From: Micractinium sp. NFX-FRZ
Lineage: Eukaryota > Chlorophyta > Trebouxiophyceae > Chlorellales > Chlorellaceae
Reading direction: 5' to 3'
DNA length: 64,000 bases
Assembly (NCBI GenBank): GCA_029339195.1
Contig: JAPTJF010000300.1
Coordinates: 1-64,000 of the forward strand
Positions 23,818-35,803 of this stretch are shown here, in pieces (the stretch's first letter is position 1; the number at the start of each line of letters is the position of its first letter). The position numbers were made by a program, and so were the translations under genes. The notes beneath the pieces were generated by a model, which saw nothing but the letters and a program-made list of their open reading frames with translations, searched no databases and was not told the DNA's origin.

Positions 23818-25015
23818 CCGCCCACCCCTACCTCAAGTTGCGGCAGCGCTTTGGCGCACACAAACCACCCCTGGCGGCCGCACACAGCCCCGCAGCGCTG
23901 GCATGGTCAGAGGGCCAGCCTGCGCGGCAGCTCTGGGGCAGCTACCTGAGTCGGCACACGCCCTGCCAGCCACCCAACCCAGTACACCCACACATGCTGT
24001 ACACCACTTGCCTGCTACCCTACTTCTACACCTTCTTACCCCAAAAAGGGTGACTGAAAGGCACCCTTTTGCACATAAGAACAGTGCATCTACCCCTCGC
24101 AGATCTGCAGTGCATTTGTTTACGTCCACCCCCGGTCGCCTCCCCACGGGCTTTTGTAGGCCAGGCATCCCTCCTCCTGTACGCCCCTTCCCCCCATATA
24201 GCGCCCTGCCTCTGTTCCTTTTTGCCCCGCATCCTCATGTCACGCTCTTGCTGCTGTGTGTGCAGTACGACCAGGCAGTGCATGCAGCAAGCAGTGCGTG
24301 GCAGGCAGGCTTGCAGGGGTACGGTGGGCGGTGACGGAAACGGGGGAGGAAGAAGGGAAATACACGAGGGATCAGATGGCGGGGAGAGCAAGCGGGGCAG
24401 CAGGAGGCACTGGCGGCAGACAGTGGGGAGGCTCCGGCTGGCCCCTGCTGGGGAGTGTGCAGTTCAGTACTGATGTGAGCGTCCGTGTGAGCGCCACACA
24501 AAAGGCGGGTTGGATTAAGCGTAAGAGAGGGCACAGCAGAGAGAACACCAGCATGGGGTGTCGCCCTGCTGCCAGCTGACCCAGGAGCTGAGAGGCACCC
24601 GGCTGGGGGGTCAGTTCCGGTGAGGCGCCGCAAAGCTGAGGGGGCCGCTAAGCTGATGGGGGACTGCCCCCAGTGGAGCGGGCAGGCAGCTACCGCTGGC
24701 GGGTGGAGAAAGGCAGTGCACTGCAGAGCTTCCACCTGCCGCCGCTGAAGCAGAAGGGGGGGGTGCTGAGGGCGCTGCTGAGGGGGCCGGTAGATGGTTG
24801 CAGGCAGCTGCCGTTGGCAGGTGGAGAAGGTGGTGCACTGCAGAGCTTGTCTCCGCTGCCAGCTGACGCTGCAGCTGCATGGGTTGCTGAGGGCGCCGGT
24901 GCCTGCTGCTGAGAGGAAGCTGCTGAGGAGGCTGATACCTACCGGGGGCCCGCTGGGTGGGCCGCTAAGATGGGAGGGCTTGCTGAGGGGCCCGCCGAGG
25001 CAGCAGCTGACGTGG
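23818..25015. other. Convergent 3' region between ML gene and acylphosphatase
   Basis: No gene supported. The half from 24686 to 24848 consists largely of two decayed copies of the acylphosphatase last exon; the remainder is pyrimidine-rich 3' flank of the ML gene. Confidence 0.5.
24686..24848 (-). repeat. Two decayed copies of the acylphosphatase terminal exon
   Basis: Segments 24686-24730 and 24804-24848 match 25014-25058, the last codons and stop region of the acylphosphatase exon (GGCGGGTGGAGAA, then CAGAGC). Both lie downstream of the gene and have lost the reading frame. Confidence 0.75.
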
Positions 25016-26198
25016 CTACCGCCGGCGGGTGGAGAAGGTGGTGTACTCCAGAGCCTCGATCTGCCGCTCCTTGGAAAAGTCGCAGCGCTCGATGACGGAG
25101 TGGGGGGAGCCGGTGGTGGACAGCCAGCCCTGCAGGGTGGTTGGATGCGTGTTTAGGTAAGGGAAGGGAAGTGGGGCTTATAACTGTTGGGATGGGATGG
25201 GCCAGGTGGCCATGGGGAACCAATCTCCTCTGGGTTTGTAGCAAGCCAGTGATGGACAGCCAGCCCTGCAGGGTAATGTGTGTACGAGGGGAGACAGTGG
25301 CAACAGGGGCTGCTGCTGTGGAGCAGGGTGGGGAGGGGCAGAGGGGGTGCTGTTGTTGAGTGGGGCCAGCCGGTGGTGGAGAGCCCGCCCTGCAGGTCGG
25401 TTGGGTGCGAGTGCATGAAAGGGAAGGGCAGGTTGTTGCATGGGGCCAGGTAGTCAGGGTCAGCCAGTCTTCTCTTGGTTTGAAGCGCAGCGGAGAGGAG
25501 ATCCGGAAACTTGGGCAGAAGAAGGGCAGGAGGCCCGGTAATGCTAACTTTTCGAAGGAAGGACCAGGTGCACCTGCGCCTGTGGCTCTGCTGAGGCAAC
25601 AACAGCGCAACAGCAGCAGCAACAGCAGCAGCAGCAGCAGCAGCAGAGGCGGCAGCAGCGGTGGCAGCAGCAGCAGTGGCGGCGGCACACCTTCATCTCC
25701 TCCACCGCTTGCTGCCGCCCCTGGATCTCCCCTTTTACTGTGCCCTGCACCCATTGGGCCAGCAGCAGCAGCAGCAACTCTCTCACCACCGCTGGCACCA
25801 ATGCAAGCGACATGAAACTGCAACGCACGTCGTCCCCCAGCCCACGCTGTCCTGCCTACTGTTGGCACGCTCTGACCGGCACCACACAGCTCAGCTGCCG
25901 CCCTCGCACCCTCCCCGTGCATGCAGCAACAAATGACGCCCCCGCTCACCTTTGGCACGTTCTGGCAGTACCCCACCAGCCCCAGCTGCCGGGCCTTGTC
26001 TGTGGTGTACGCTCTGAAAAACACGCCTTGCACTGCAGCAGGAGAGTTGTTTGTATGAGAAGATAATGCCAAAACGTGTGGTGTGGTGGCGTGTGCGTGC
26101 CTTCTGAGGATGCATGGGCGCACTTGCAGGCACAGACACGGGCTTAGTATGCGGCACTCACCCACTCCGTAGACCTCGAACTCTACGGCCGTATACAT
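25016..26198 (-). CDS. ACYP: Acylphosphatase
   Basis: Four exons: 26198-26162, 26032-25950, 25744-25691 and 25129-25016, in phase, 95 residues, typical for the family. The signature VQGVFFRAYT carries the phosphate-binding arginine (Arg19), and GYCQNV provides the catalytic asparagine (Asn37). GTVKGEIQG and the late WLSTTGSPHSVIE are also family-typical. The enzyme hydrolyses carboxyl-phosphate bonds such as acetyl or acyl phosphate in the cytosol. The ATG at 26198 gives a full domain. Upstream, an open frame without ATG and a good acceptor (exon side at 26246) and donor (exon end 26409) suggest a 5' UTR exon or an N-terminal extension. Intron 3 (25130-25690) contains echoes of the last-exon acceptor at about 25236-25270 and 25372-25400. 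Confidence 0.93.
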
Positions 26199-27179
26199 AG
26201 CCCGAGCCACCAAGCCGGTGGCCGAGCCCCTGTGGCCTGACGTGCCCTGTGAGGCTCGCCCAGAAGCCGCTGCAGGGCGGGCGAGCAAAGGCAGGCGGCG
26301 GCGCCAGACGGAGGGCGACAGGCGGCGGGTGGGTGGCAACGAGCAACGCCCTTCCCTGAACATCACACCCCAATTTGCGCGCTTGCCATGACTCTCCTGA
26401 TCGCTCACCGAGTCTGTGCGGGTGCCCGAGGGCGGTAAGTGAAGAGCTGTGCCGGGTGAGAACCCTGCTCCCGGTCCAGAGCATGAGGCAGCGCAAACGC
26501 AGCTCCCTGTTGTCGCGCGCGGGCCTGTGATTGCGGTACATGCTGCGTTGCGCCCAAAGCAGCCACGCCAGGCAGCCGCCCCGCTGGCACCGACTGCCCC
26601 ACCGGTGGCGGAGGGGTTGAGAGCACACCTTCAGTTCCAGTTCGTCACCTTAAGTTCCATTTCGTCTGGCCTTACAGTCAAGGATCGCTCGTGAGGTACA
26701 CATGTCAAGTATCTAGAGTAATTGGAATGAAAACCAAAGTGGACGAGTGAGGCAGCAAACAGCAGCAGCGGCACAGGAGGAAGCGGGGACGAGCGGTGCA
26801 CTTTTAATCGGAGTTGGTTGGGTTCAGCGTTACGGGTCTGCCTGGGGATTAGGGTGTGGAAAAAAGGGGCGGTCTACACTCATGAAGTGCCGCCTTTGCG
26901 ATGGTTGTGGTCGCCAAAGCAGGTTGGCCTCTGCTTTGTGCGGCTTGAGGCAGGTAACACAGGGGCGGGGGGATGTGCAGTCCAGTGCGCACACCCACGG
27001 GGGCATGCGTGGCATGGTGGCCAAAGGGTTGATCAATACGGGCAAAAAAACAAAATAAGACAAGTTCTGAATACAGAGTAGCGTCCCTGAGGGCGAAAAA
27101 GGGGGGGGAGGCAGGGGCAGCTGGGCGCACCCAGCTCCGCCATAGCTGGTGGGCAGGGCAAGGCGGGGGAGCACGCGTG
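26199..27179. other. Spacer between two tandem minus-strand genes
   Basis: Contains the 5' leader of the acylphosphatase gene, with a probable spliced upstream exon ending at 26409, and the 3' UTR of the GT32-FkbM gene. The minus-strand TGTAA at 26672-26676 could end the latter about 500 bp after its stop. No further coding exon is supported. Confidence 0.5.
26672..26676 (-). terminator. Candidate TGTAA polyadenylation signal of the GT32-FkbM gene
   Basis: TTACA on the plus strand reads TGTAA on the transcript strand, about 500 bp downstream of the stop at 27180. Confidence 0.4.
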
Positions 27180-27502
27180 CTACCCCTCTGATTCTGCTTG
27201 CACCGCTTGCAGTGGCCGCCCCCGCACCTGCCCCAGCTCAGCTGGCACTTGCTGCTGCTGCCGCTGCTGCTGGCTGGAGCTGCTGGGCAGCTGGGAAGCC
27301 GCCTCGACCTCTGCCGACGCGTTGCCACCCCCAGCCCCCGCCGACTGGTTCGCTGCCAAGTCGGACACGGCGGCAGCAGTGTGCGTGGCTGCAGGGTCGG
27401 CGACCATGAGGGCTGCCTCCGCCAGCGCCTGAGCCACCGTCTCCGGCACGCCAAACTCGTCGGTCCCCGCCGATCCGCTGCCAGCATCCGGAAGCTCACC
27501 AC

Positions 27503-27542
<40 letters not shown>

Positions 27543-30500
27543 GCTGCTGGCACTGCCAGCACGGTCGCTGGGTCCCTCCGCCTCCCCATGGTGCACAAGC
27601 AGCAGGGTCTCCGGGTTTGGGTCCGCCCCGCTGCTCCCACTGCTGCCGGCGGCACGGTCCAGCAGCAGGGAGAAGTGCTGCGGGAGCAGGCGGCACCAGG
27701 TGGGCTGCCGAAGCGAGGCCAGGTCCTCGGGCGTGACGCCGCCACGCCGCCTGCAAGAGCAGGGAAAACCGGGGGAAGCAGCGCTGGGTGTGAGGACGGG
27801 GGCAGCGAAGGGCAGGGTGCAGTGCGGCGCCAGGGGCGCGGAAACAGCTGGATGAAACATGATGGGTGCCCAGCCGCAGTACGCAGTCTGAGGTGGCAAG
27901 GGAGAGAGCGGGCAACATCGGAACACAGGTCCTGCAAGGTCCTCCTCAAGCGAGGCCAGGACAGCCTTGTGCACAAGGCCAACCTGCACAACACCCCCAA
28001 TACGTCCTGCCCTGCACCGCTGCCCACCTGACGCCGTAGGTGATGGAGTACCAGCGCTGGTCGCACACAAACCCGCTGTGGGAGATGTCTGTGTAGCCCA
28101 GGCCGTACAGCCTGCAGAGGCAGCAGAGAAACGAGAGATTGATACACTTGAAGGCACCGCAGCTCAATGCGTGTGACTGAGGGCGGACACACCAAGTTGC
28201 TGTGAGAGATGCACACGCAAGGTTGCGCCTCCCTCCAGCATTGGCTGGCTTGCACCGCCGCGTCCGGTTAGCATCCATCCCCACCCAGCAGCAAGCACAG
28301 GCACGCATTATTCCACGAGCGGTAGGGAGCGCTTCCAGGCGGCTGCCCTCAGGCATCCACACACAGGGCCCCACCCCCGTTGCACCCCGATAACCCATCT
28401 GCAGCACGCCCAAGCATGCACCATTCCACCAGCTTCAGGGGCCGCTTCCAGCCGGCTGCCTTCATGGCTGCGGGGTTCCACTCCAGAGCGATCACCGGCG
28501 GCCGGTTGGCGCTGGCCAGCAGATGCGAAAAGCCGCGCAGCACAAAGCCCTCCCAGCCGTTGGCTGCACAGGAGAATGGGGGACGAGCGGGGGTGACAGT
28601 CACGGCACCATACCACGAAGGATCACAGCCCCACAGGCAAGCAATTCAACAGCTGGCAACACAGCGCAGGGCAGCAAGCATGAGGTGCCAAAGAAACACA
28701 CCTGACACCCGCAGCGCCGCGACGCGTTCAGTTTCAGGGATGACCCAAGCCCCCGCCGACCGCCGAGTCATGAGCTGGCAGGCCTCCGCGGGGGTCGCAT
28801 GCACCTCTGCCGGCCCGTAGCCACGCTGCACATCCAAGTCCATGCCCGCTGCTGCTCCACCACTGCTGCCGCCGCCGCTGCTGCTGCTGCTGCTGCCGCC
28901 GGCGCTACCAGCCTGCTGGCGTGGCAGGATGCAGGTGTAGCCCTCCTGCTCAGGCGCCCCTAGCGGCTCCTTGTGCACCTGCAGCCAGACGCAGCAACGC
29001 ACAGAGCAGCATGGCATGTCAGAGCAGGACACGCCGGGCTTCAAGTGCTGGCTCCACCAGCCTGCCAGTACATGGCAGGCAAGCAGGCAGGCCACCTTAT
29101 CGGTGACCCAATGCTCTGCCCTGCCAGCACAAGGGCTTTCGACCACACTGCTCATTTCTGTCCAGTCCAACACTGCTCTGTGTGCAAGCCAACAAGCGAC
29201 AGAGCAGCAGCAGCAGCAGCTCGCACCTGTACCAGGTGCTCAAAGCCGTTGTGCGCCAGGCTGGCCTCCAGCGCCTCCAGGCTGGCAGGGCCCAGCTCAA
29301 AGGCATGCACACGATGGCCGCGCGCAGCTGCTGCCAGCGAGAGCAGGCCGTAGCCGGCGCCCACGTCTGCATGAGGAGATGCGCAAAGGAAGGCAGAGCA
29401 GTGAATACCGCTGGCAGATAGGGAGCAGACCTGGGAACATGCCAAGACCAGCAGCAACCAGCGTGCAGGGAATCCAAGCTGCTCAATGCAAAAGCCACCG
29501 CCCACGGCAGCCGGGCAGCCAGGCAGGCAGCACGGCCCCTCTCCAGAGGCCCCTGACGCATCGCACCTATGAGCACGTTCCGCTTGCTGTCAGCGCCGCC
29601 CATGCTGCCCACAACAGCGTCCACCAGACTGGGCCGCCGCGACGGCTGCACCGACGGCTGCCAGCTGCCATGCGTGGTGAGCGCAGCACCCACGTCGGCG
29701 CCGCTCTGCCGCTCGCCGCGCCCCACGCGGTGCGTCAGCACATCAAAGGGCGGGTCGAAGTCTACTGACACGGGGTACAGCGGTACTGCAGCGTCACGCT
29801 CTGCCATCACACGTGCTTCCACCTCCCTCGCGTCCTCGCTGCGGTGCCGCCAGCGGCGCGCCACCTCAGACGTCACATCCTGCACAGTCACCTGTGGCCA
29901 GGACCAGCTGCTGCACAGGCAGGGCACGCAGGGGCAGAGCAGGAGGGCCACCACAGTCAGGCAGGGAATCGGTAAATGCAGGCGCGCTGGACGTGCGTCA
30001 ATGAGGCCGCACAGCGCGCGTTGAACATCCAGCTAGCATGCACACCACTGCTCCTGCTCCCACTCCAGCATTCGCCCGTGCACTGCTGGCCCACCCACCT
30101 GCTGCTCTCGTGCTCCTCGCGCCCCCCAGGGTCGGAGTGGTGGAGCACCGCCACTCCTGGGTCGGTGGGGGTCAGCCCATAGGCCGGAGCCTGCGGCGCG
30201 CCGAAGCGCACACGCGGCAGCAGGCGCACGCCCCAGGGGTCGTCACGCCGCGCAGGGGTGTGCTCGGCGGCATGGCGCAGCAGCACGTCTGTGAACAGGC
30301 CCGCCCCCGTGCGCTCCAAGGCATTGATGCGTGCATCTGACGAGAAGGTCTGGTGCTTGGTCACGGCAGCAGCGACGCGGTCGCAAAGCTCACGCAGCGC
30401 AGGGTGCCCGGGCGCACCCGCAAACACCCGCTGCACCAGCTGCCGCTGCCGTACATACCTGCAGGTGCGCAGTGTGCAACAGGGGCAGAGGAGGGGTCAG

Positions 30501-32000
30501 GCAGGCAGCGTGAGGTCGCAGCATCGGCAGGAGCGGCCCAGTCACGACGCAGGACACAGCTGCACCACAGCTGGCCCACGGGCACAGTGCAGACCTGCCC
30601 AGGGATAGCCAACAGCCAGCGCAGTACCCCCTGGTTTAATGAGCCACGTATCCTTCCAAAGCACTGTGCACGCCAGGCCCCCCCCTCACCCACCCCAACC
30701 GCCTCCCAAAGCGTGTTGACGCGCCAGGCACACGTGCACACCCGCATGCCCGCACGCACCCTGCCTCCAGCGCAGCAGCAGCGTCTGGGAACTCGTTGTC
30801 CCACCCCGCCACCAGCGTGTCCTTGCTGTGCAGCAGGCCGTCCAGCGGCCGCCGGCACTCGGCGTCCACATCAGCATACACACCGCCATGCCGCAGGATC
30901 ACCATGTACCTGCGCAAACAACAAAGGAGGCAAGGCAAGCGGAGGCTCAAGAGCGAGGGAGGCGCCAACATCAGCATACACACCACCACATAGCTGCTAT
31001 AATGGCAGTGCAACACCAGTGCGACTGACGGGGGCATGCAAGCTCTGCAGCGAGTGGCCTCTGCAGCAAAGCGCTTCTCGCTGCCCAGCACCCAGCTGCC
31101 TTGCCCCACACATCCCGTCCATTTCCCTGCCAGGAGCCCACCCACCGGAAGAAGTGTGTGCGCTCCGTGCCCTTGCCCAGGCGGCGATATGCCTCCCAGT
31201 ACTCTGGAAATTCGCGCTGCACAAAGTCCAGGCATTGCTGCAGGCATAGCGAATGATGCACATGGGGGCAAGGCAGGGCGGCAGGGCAGGCAGTCGGTGA
31301 GCGCTTGGGCGTGAGGGTGGCGGAGGCCGGGAGCCGTTGCGTTTCGCCACCGGCAGCAGCGCTGGTTAGCAGCAAGAGAGGAGGCGACAGCATAAGGAGA
31401 GAGATGTGCCATACACAGCTGCAGCTTGCAACTGCACATACCGCAGCCCGCATCTTGACCGTTGCAAACCCAACGCAGAGCACAGCAGCGGGGCACACTG
31501 CCGGCCCTCACCTGGTCACTGTACAGCCGGACCTCCCACCCAGGGTTGAGTGCACGCCAGCTCGCCATCCAGCGGCGCTGAGGTGCTAGCAGCGAGGCGA
31601 CGCCCCCCGGGTAGGTCTGGTGCAGGGTGCGGGGGATGAGCTTGGGCTCCTTCACTGCCGCTGCCGCCGCCGCCGGGTCGGCGCTTTGTTGGGTGCTGGG
31701 CCAGTCGCCGTCGAGGCGCTGCAAGTCTGCCAGCTCAGGCGGCGGAGCTGCAAGCAGGTGCATGCCCGCACGTGCCAGCACGGCCACGGCCAGCAAGCCC
31801 AGCAGTGCAAAGTGCACAGCGCGGCGGCGGCGGGCGTATGCGGCCGCCACGTGCCGCTCGGAGTGGCCGTATGGCGAATGCCGCCAGCTGCTGGAGCGTG
31901 GCGCATGCCGCGGGTGCCGCCACGCCTTGGGGTTCACCACAGGCAGCCGCGTGTCCTCACCACCATGTGGCGAGCAGCAGCGCTCGCGCAGCACCTCCAT
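27180..32000 (-). CDS. Type II membrane GT32 (OCH1-like) glycosyltransferase fused to FkbM-type methyltransferase
   Basis: Ten exons: 32000-31512, 31237-31146, 30909-30760, 30458-30099, 29907-29567, 29366-29227, 28978-28702, 28563-28422, 28111-28028 and 27750-27180, in phase, 881 residues. Order: basic N-terminus, one membrane anchor near 61-83 (AVHFALLGLLAVAVL), a GT32 domain with IPRTLHQTYPGG, LNPGWEVRLYSD, HGGVYADVDAECRRP (DxD at 207-209) and LVAGWDNEFPDA, then a SAM-dependent FkbM-like domain with DVGAGYGLLSLAAAARGH near 478 and VIALEWNPAAM near 630. The topology predicts Golgi-lumen action: sugar transfer followed by O-methylation of a glycan. The Ser/Ala/Gln-rich tail is low complexity. 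Exon 5 has a tandem NAGNAG acceptor (29907 or 29910). Two short echoes of exon edges lie in its introns. Substrates are unknown. Confidence 0.88.
30966..30990 (-). repeat. Echo of the DxD-encoding exon in the GT32 gene
   Basis: CATCAGCATACACACC occurs at 30868-30883 in the exon encoding the DxD region and again here in the neighbouring intron, about 100 bp away. A second echo in this gene, 28299-28360, resembles the exon 8 end at 28412-28475. Confidence 0.65.
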
Positions 32001-32527
32001 CAATCTGCCGCTGCCGTCGTCGCTGGCGGAGGCGCAAGGAGGGGCGGTAGCGCTGGTGGCGCAGGGCCCGCTGCCGCCTGGGGCGCAGGATGGCCGGGCT
32101 GTTGCCCCTGCCACCTTCGTCTAGGCCACGCGCGGGTGCATTCGGGCTGCCCTTAGCCTGGCTGCCGAAGCCGTTTGTGTGTTGGCTAGGCGAGACAAGC
32201 CCACGGGTTGTGGGGCCCTTGGATCTGGCAGTTGTAAGAGAACGGGGCGAGCGCCACAGGCCCCCACGCGGTTCAGAGAGGGCTCAGCTGCTTCAGCTGC
32301 CGCACGTCCAGGGCGGGTCAGGAGGGCCGCGGGCGACGCCAGGGGTGATTGTATGGGAAAGTGGCACCGGAATTTGGCCGAATAGAGCTCCAAGACGGTT
32401 TCGGCATGCTGCCAGTGCTGAGCTTGTGCAAGCACCTTCACGGTCGGTTCTCCCTGCGTTCGGGCGCACTGTGCTGGTCTCCCGCGCCAGGCTATGCGAT
32501 GTGTTGATCTCGTTTCAATGCATTGCA
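32001..32527. promoter_or_regulatory. Divergent promoter region, GT32-FkbM and PIGV
   Basis: A 527-bp spacer separates divergent start codons of two glycosylation genes. No clear core promoter motif was recognised. The open frame that runs through it on the plus strand has no family resemblance. Confidence 0.5.
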
Positions 32528-35073
32528 ATGAAACCCCACTTTGACATGGGCCCCGCTCCCACTTGCCGCGTGCTGCTCCTGGCGCTGGCCTCCCGAGCGG
32601 CGGTGCTGGGCGCCATGCTGCTGGCGGACCGGTGTTTCACCGATCTGGACAGCTCGGCCCGCCTGCAGGGCTTTCCCTGCGCCGGCACGGCGCCGGCAGG
32701 TGGGAGAGCTGCGGGCGGGACCTGCGGCAAGGGTGGCCGCTGGCAAAGCCAAGCCAGTGCCGCTTCATGCCTTACCTCAATGCACGGTCTCCGACGCTCT
32801 GCACAAACTTGTCGATGTTGCTGCTGCTGCTGCCGCACTCCATGCTGGCCCCGCAGGCGCCCTCCTGCCCGCATCCAGCGCCACGAGCAAGCCACCGCTG
32901 GCGGTCTGGGACACCGTCTACTTTACACGTGTCGCCCGCTGCGGCTACGAAACAGACAAGATCAACGCCTTCTTCCCAGGGCTACCGGCGGCCATGCGGG
33001 CGCTGGCGGCGGCACTTGCAGGTCAGGCAGCTGGTCGGCCGGGACAGGGGTAGGCATACTGCCAAGGGATGGACAACCGCGCGGCGGCTGCTATGCAACA
33101 CTAACTGCTGCCTGCTGCTGCCTTGCTCGCTGCACAGCCTGCCATGATCTGGTGGCAGCCATGCATTTCAGCGGCCTTGCACGCCTGCGCGTCAGCCGAC
33201 GTAGTTCACCTCTTGCGCCCTGCCGGCATGCCACCGCTGCAGGCGTGCCCCTCCTTTGGGGCAGTGTGCGACTGACCCTTGATGCCGCACATGCAGTGGC
33301 AGGCCTCGCCCTCAGCATGGCCGCCTTTTGCGTGGCGGCACTTTGCCTGCACCGCCTGGGCAGCCGCATGCTGGTAGGCACTGTGGAGCCTGCTCCCCGG
33401 ACCAGCCGCCACAGCAAGCTGAGAGGCAGCGACGACGACAGTGACGGCAGCAGCGGCAGCAGCAGCGGCGGCGGTGGTGCCGAGCCAAACACCGTCCAGT
33501 CCAGGCAGCTTCCACGCCAACATCCACAGCAGGTGGCAGACCTGGCACTGCTGCTCTTCTGCTTAAACCCTGCCTCTGTCTTCTACTCAGCCGCCTACTC
33601 AGAAGCCCTCTTTGCCGCAGCCACCTGGGCCGGCCTGCTGCTGCTGCCCTCCCACCACTGGGCCGGCGTGGCGGCGCTGGCAGCCGCCGCAGCAGTCCGC
33701 TCAAACGGCGTCCTGGGCGTGTGGTTCCCGCTGCACAAAGCGCTGGCAGCGGCGGCGCGCCAGCGCCGCATGCCGGTGCGGGAGGCGGCACGGGCGGCGG
33801 TGAGCTGCGCCCTCATTTTGGTTCCCTACGCCGCCATGCAAGGTGAGGCAGATTTGTTTGGGCATGGCAAGACCTTATGGGAGATGCAAGCCTGGGTCCC
33901 ATTGCACAGGCAGTGCAAGCATTTGTGAGGAGTGACTTCCTCCACCTCCCCAGCCTCGCCGCCATGCTCACATGCCCGCACCCTGGTATGTCCACCTTCC
34001 TCCGTGACAGACCCTTCCCACCCGCCGCCTGCCCGCCCTCCTTGCAGCGCAAGCCTACCTGGCCCACTGCACCGGCGACAGCGCCGGTGACGGCGGCCCG
34101 CCACCGCCGTGGTGTGCCTCACGGCTGCCCAGCGTGTATGGCTTCATCCAAAAGGAGTATTGGGACGTCGGGCTGCTGCGCTTCTATCGAGACCCCAGCA
34201 GGGTAGGCGGCTGCTTGGGGCAGTGTGTGCGCCCACATGTTGGGGCCGGCTAGGTTAGGCGGAGGCCGCCCAAAGGGGCATGCTGCTGTTCAGCACGTGC
34301 GTAGAGGGCGGGGGCGGTGGATGGGGCAGGCCAGTGGGCGCCAAGTCGCCTGGGTAGGCTGAAAGTTGGCCGCAGCTGCTGCTGCTGCCTGCAACTGTGC
34401 CAAGCCTGCTGCGTCTTGCATGGTCCATATACACGGCCGACCTGCACCCAGTGCGGGTCTTACAGTCTCACCACAGCGCCCCCCCGCCTGGGAGGGCACT
34501 CACCTGCCCCACCCCACCCGCTTCCCGCTGCTGCAGCTGCCCATGGTTGTAATGTCGGTGCCTGTGGCCATGCTGTCCATTGGTGGAGTGTGGGCCTACT
34601 TCTCTGCCGACTGGCAGCGGGCGCTCACACTGGGGCTGTACTGCCGGGGTGCCCGCATGCCTCCCTGGCTGGCCTTCTTGGCCACCGCTCTGCAGCAGCT
34701 GCTTCGCCGGCACAGCAGCGGTGATGGTGCGGGTGCAGCGCGACCACGCAAGCGGGCACCGCCGCAGCAGGCCCGGCAGCAGCGGCGGCTGGAGCGGCAG
34801 CAGCAGCAGCAGCAGCAGGCGCTGACGGCTCTGCAGCATAGCCCCGAGGCAGCGCCACTGGTGTACCATTGGGCGCTCATGACAGCTGTCGCCCTGCTGG
34901 CGATGCACGTCAACGTCGCCACCCGCTTCCTCTCCGCCTGCCCGCCGCTGTACTGGCACGCTGCTGGGATGCTGGCAAAGGGCGGCCGCACAGCCCGCCT
35001 GCTCTGGTTCTGGTGCTTTGCATACATTGCGCTCGGTTGCCTGCTCTTCCCAAATTTCTACCCCTGGACTTAG
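32528..35073 (+). CDS. PIGV: GPI mannosyltransferase 2 (PIG-V)
   Basis: Five exons: 32528-32699, 32857-33021, 33138-33842, 34048-34202 and 34537-35073, in phase, 577 residues. Family features include VWDTVYFTRVARCGYETD near residue 75, NAFFPGLPA, LLFCLNPASVFYSAAYSEAL, VRSNGVLG, a late YGFIQKEYWDVGLLRFY and the C-terminal LFPNFYPWT. PIG-V is a multipass ER protein that adds the second mannose to the GPI precursor from dolichol-phosphate mannose. A Ser/Gly-rich insert near residues 215-245 and a charged Gln/Arg insert late in exon 5 (34730-34830) are not typical of animal homologues. The ATG at 32528 is the first in frame. Confidence 0.9.
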
Positions 35074-35803
35074 GGCGTGGCGGCCGCTCCCCGTGGCTGC
35101 TGCGGTGCACTTTCCAGTGTAATGCACATTTTGGGCGCAAGTTTTGGACAGCAGTGTGTATTGCACAGGATGTTGACCGGCGATTCATTTGCGATTTGGC
35201 AAGGGATGCACGCGTTGGGGAGGGCACCGCCCAGGCTCACAAGAGCACAGTATGAGGGCTCGCTGTGTGGATGTGATGTGGTTGTGTTGGATGGCGCATA
35301 ACAAGACGGGCCAACAGGCAGGACGAGTGCACAGCACGAGGGGGCCAGGGGCGCCCATGTGTGCATGTTTGACTGCTTGTTCACGGCCGGTGATGCAGAA
35401 GCACTTGAAGTGCTGCAACAGCCACCTGAGACGGCCGACTCGCCCAATGTGGCCTTAAAACACCGTGTGTAGCTTACTGCTGAGTACACAAAGCATTTGT
35501 ATCCCTGGCAGCTTCAGGGGAGATGGAAGCCATGTGCTAACGCACACCCCCTCCCCTCAGGCTCGGCGGAACCTGCGTGGAAGCTGCTTTACCCTGCTGG
35601 CACGCGTTCGCAGTTGCACGGGTATTTAGCCCGCCGCTGCCAAGCTCAATCGCTTTAACGACCGCCCTCCAAACTTGCGCACTTCCAGTCTCTTCTGTGA
35701 TCACCCTCCTGCCGCCCTCTTTGCCCGCGCCGCTTCGCTTCGCCAATTGGTCCGGTGTTCCCCAACGCACCTGGTAATCTAGCGACTGCAAGCGATCGGT
35801 ACA
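35074..35803. other. Spacer between PIGV and the proline-rich membrane protein gene
   Basis: About 730 bp between two plus-strand genes. The first part is PIGV 3' UTR; the rest must include the promoter of the next gene. No coding exon or repeat was recognised. Confidence 0.5.
35118..35122 (+). terminator. Candidate TGTAA polyadenylation signal of PIGV
   Basis: TGTAA lies 45 bp after the PIGV stop codon on the transcript strand. Confidence 0.4.

Noticed and set aside
24939..26408. A 489-codon open frame on the minus strand
   Set aside because: It runs through introns and only one acylphosphatase exon (26198-26162) in the correct frame; GC-rich sequence makes chance open frames common.
26246..26541. 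N-terminal organelle-targeting extension for the acylphosphatase, starting at ATG 26484 or 26541
   Set aside because: The splice from the donor after 26409 to the acceptor at 26246 does not keep the frame of those ATGs with the catalytic domain, so a non-coding leader exon is more likely.
32090..33928. A 612-codon open frame on the plus strand
   Set aside because: It merges intergenic and intron sequence with PIGV exons 1 and 3. The first 146 codons have no ATG and no family resemblance, and PIGV exon 2 lies in another frame.
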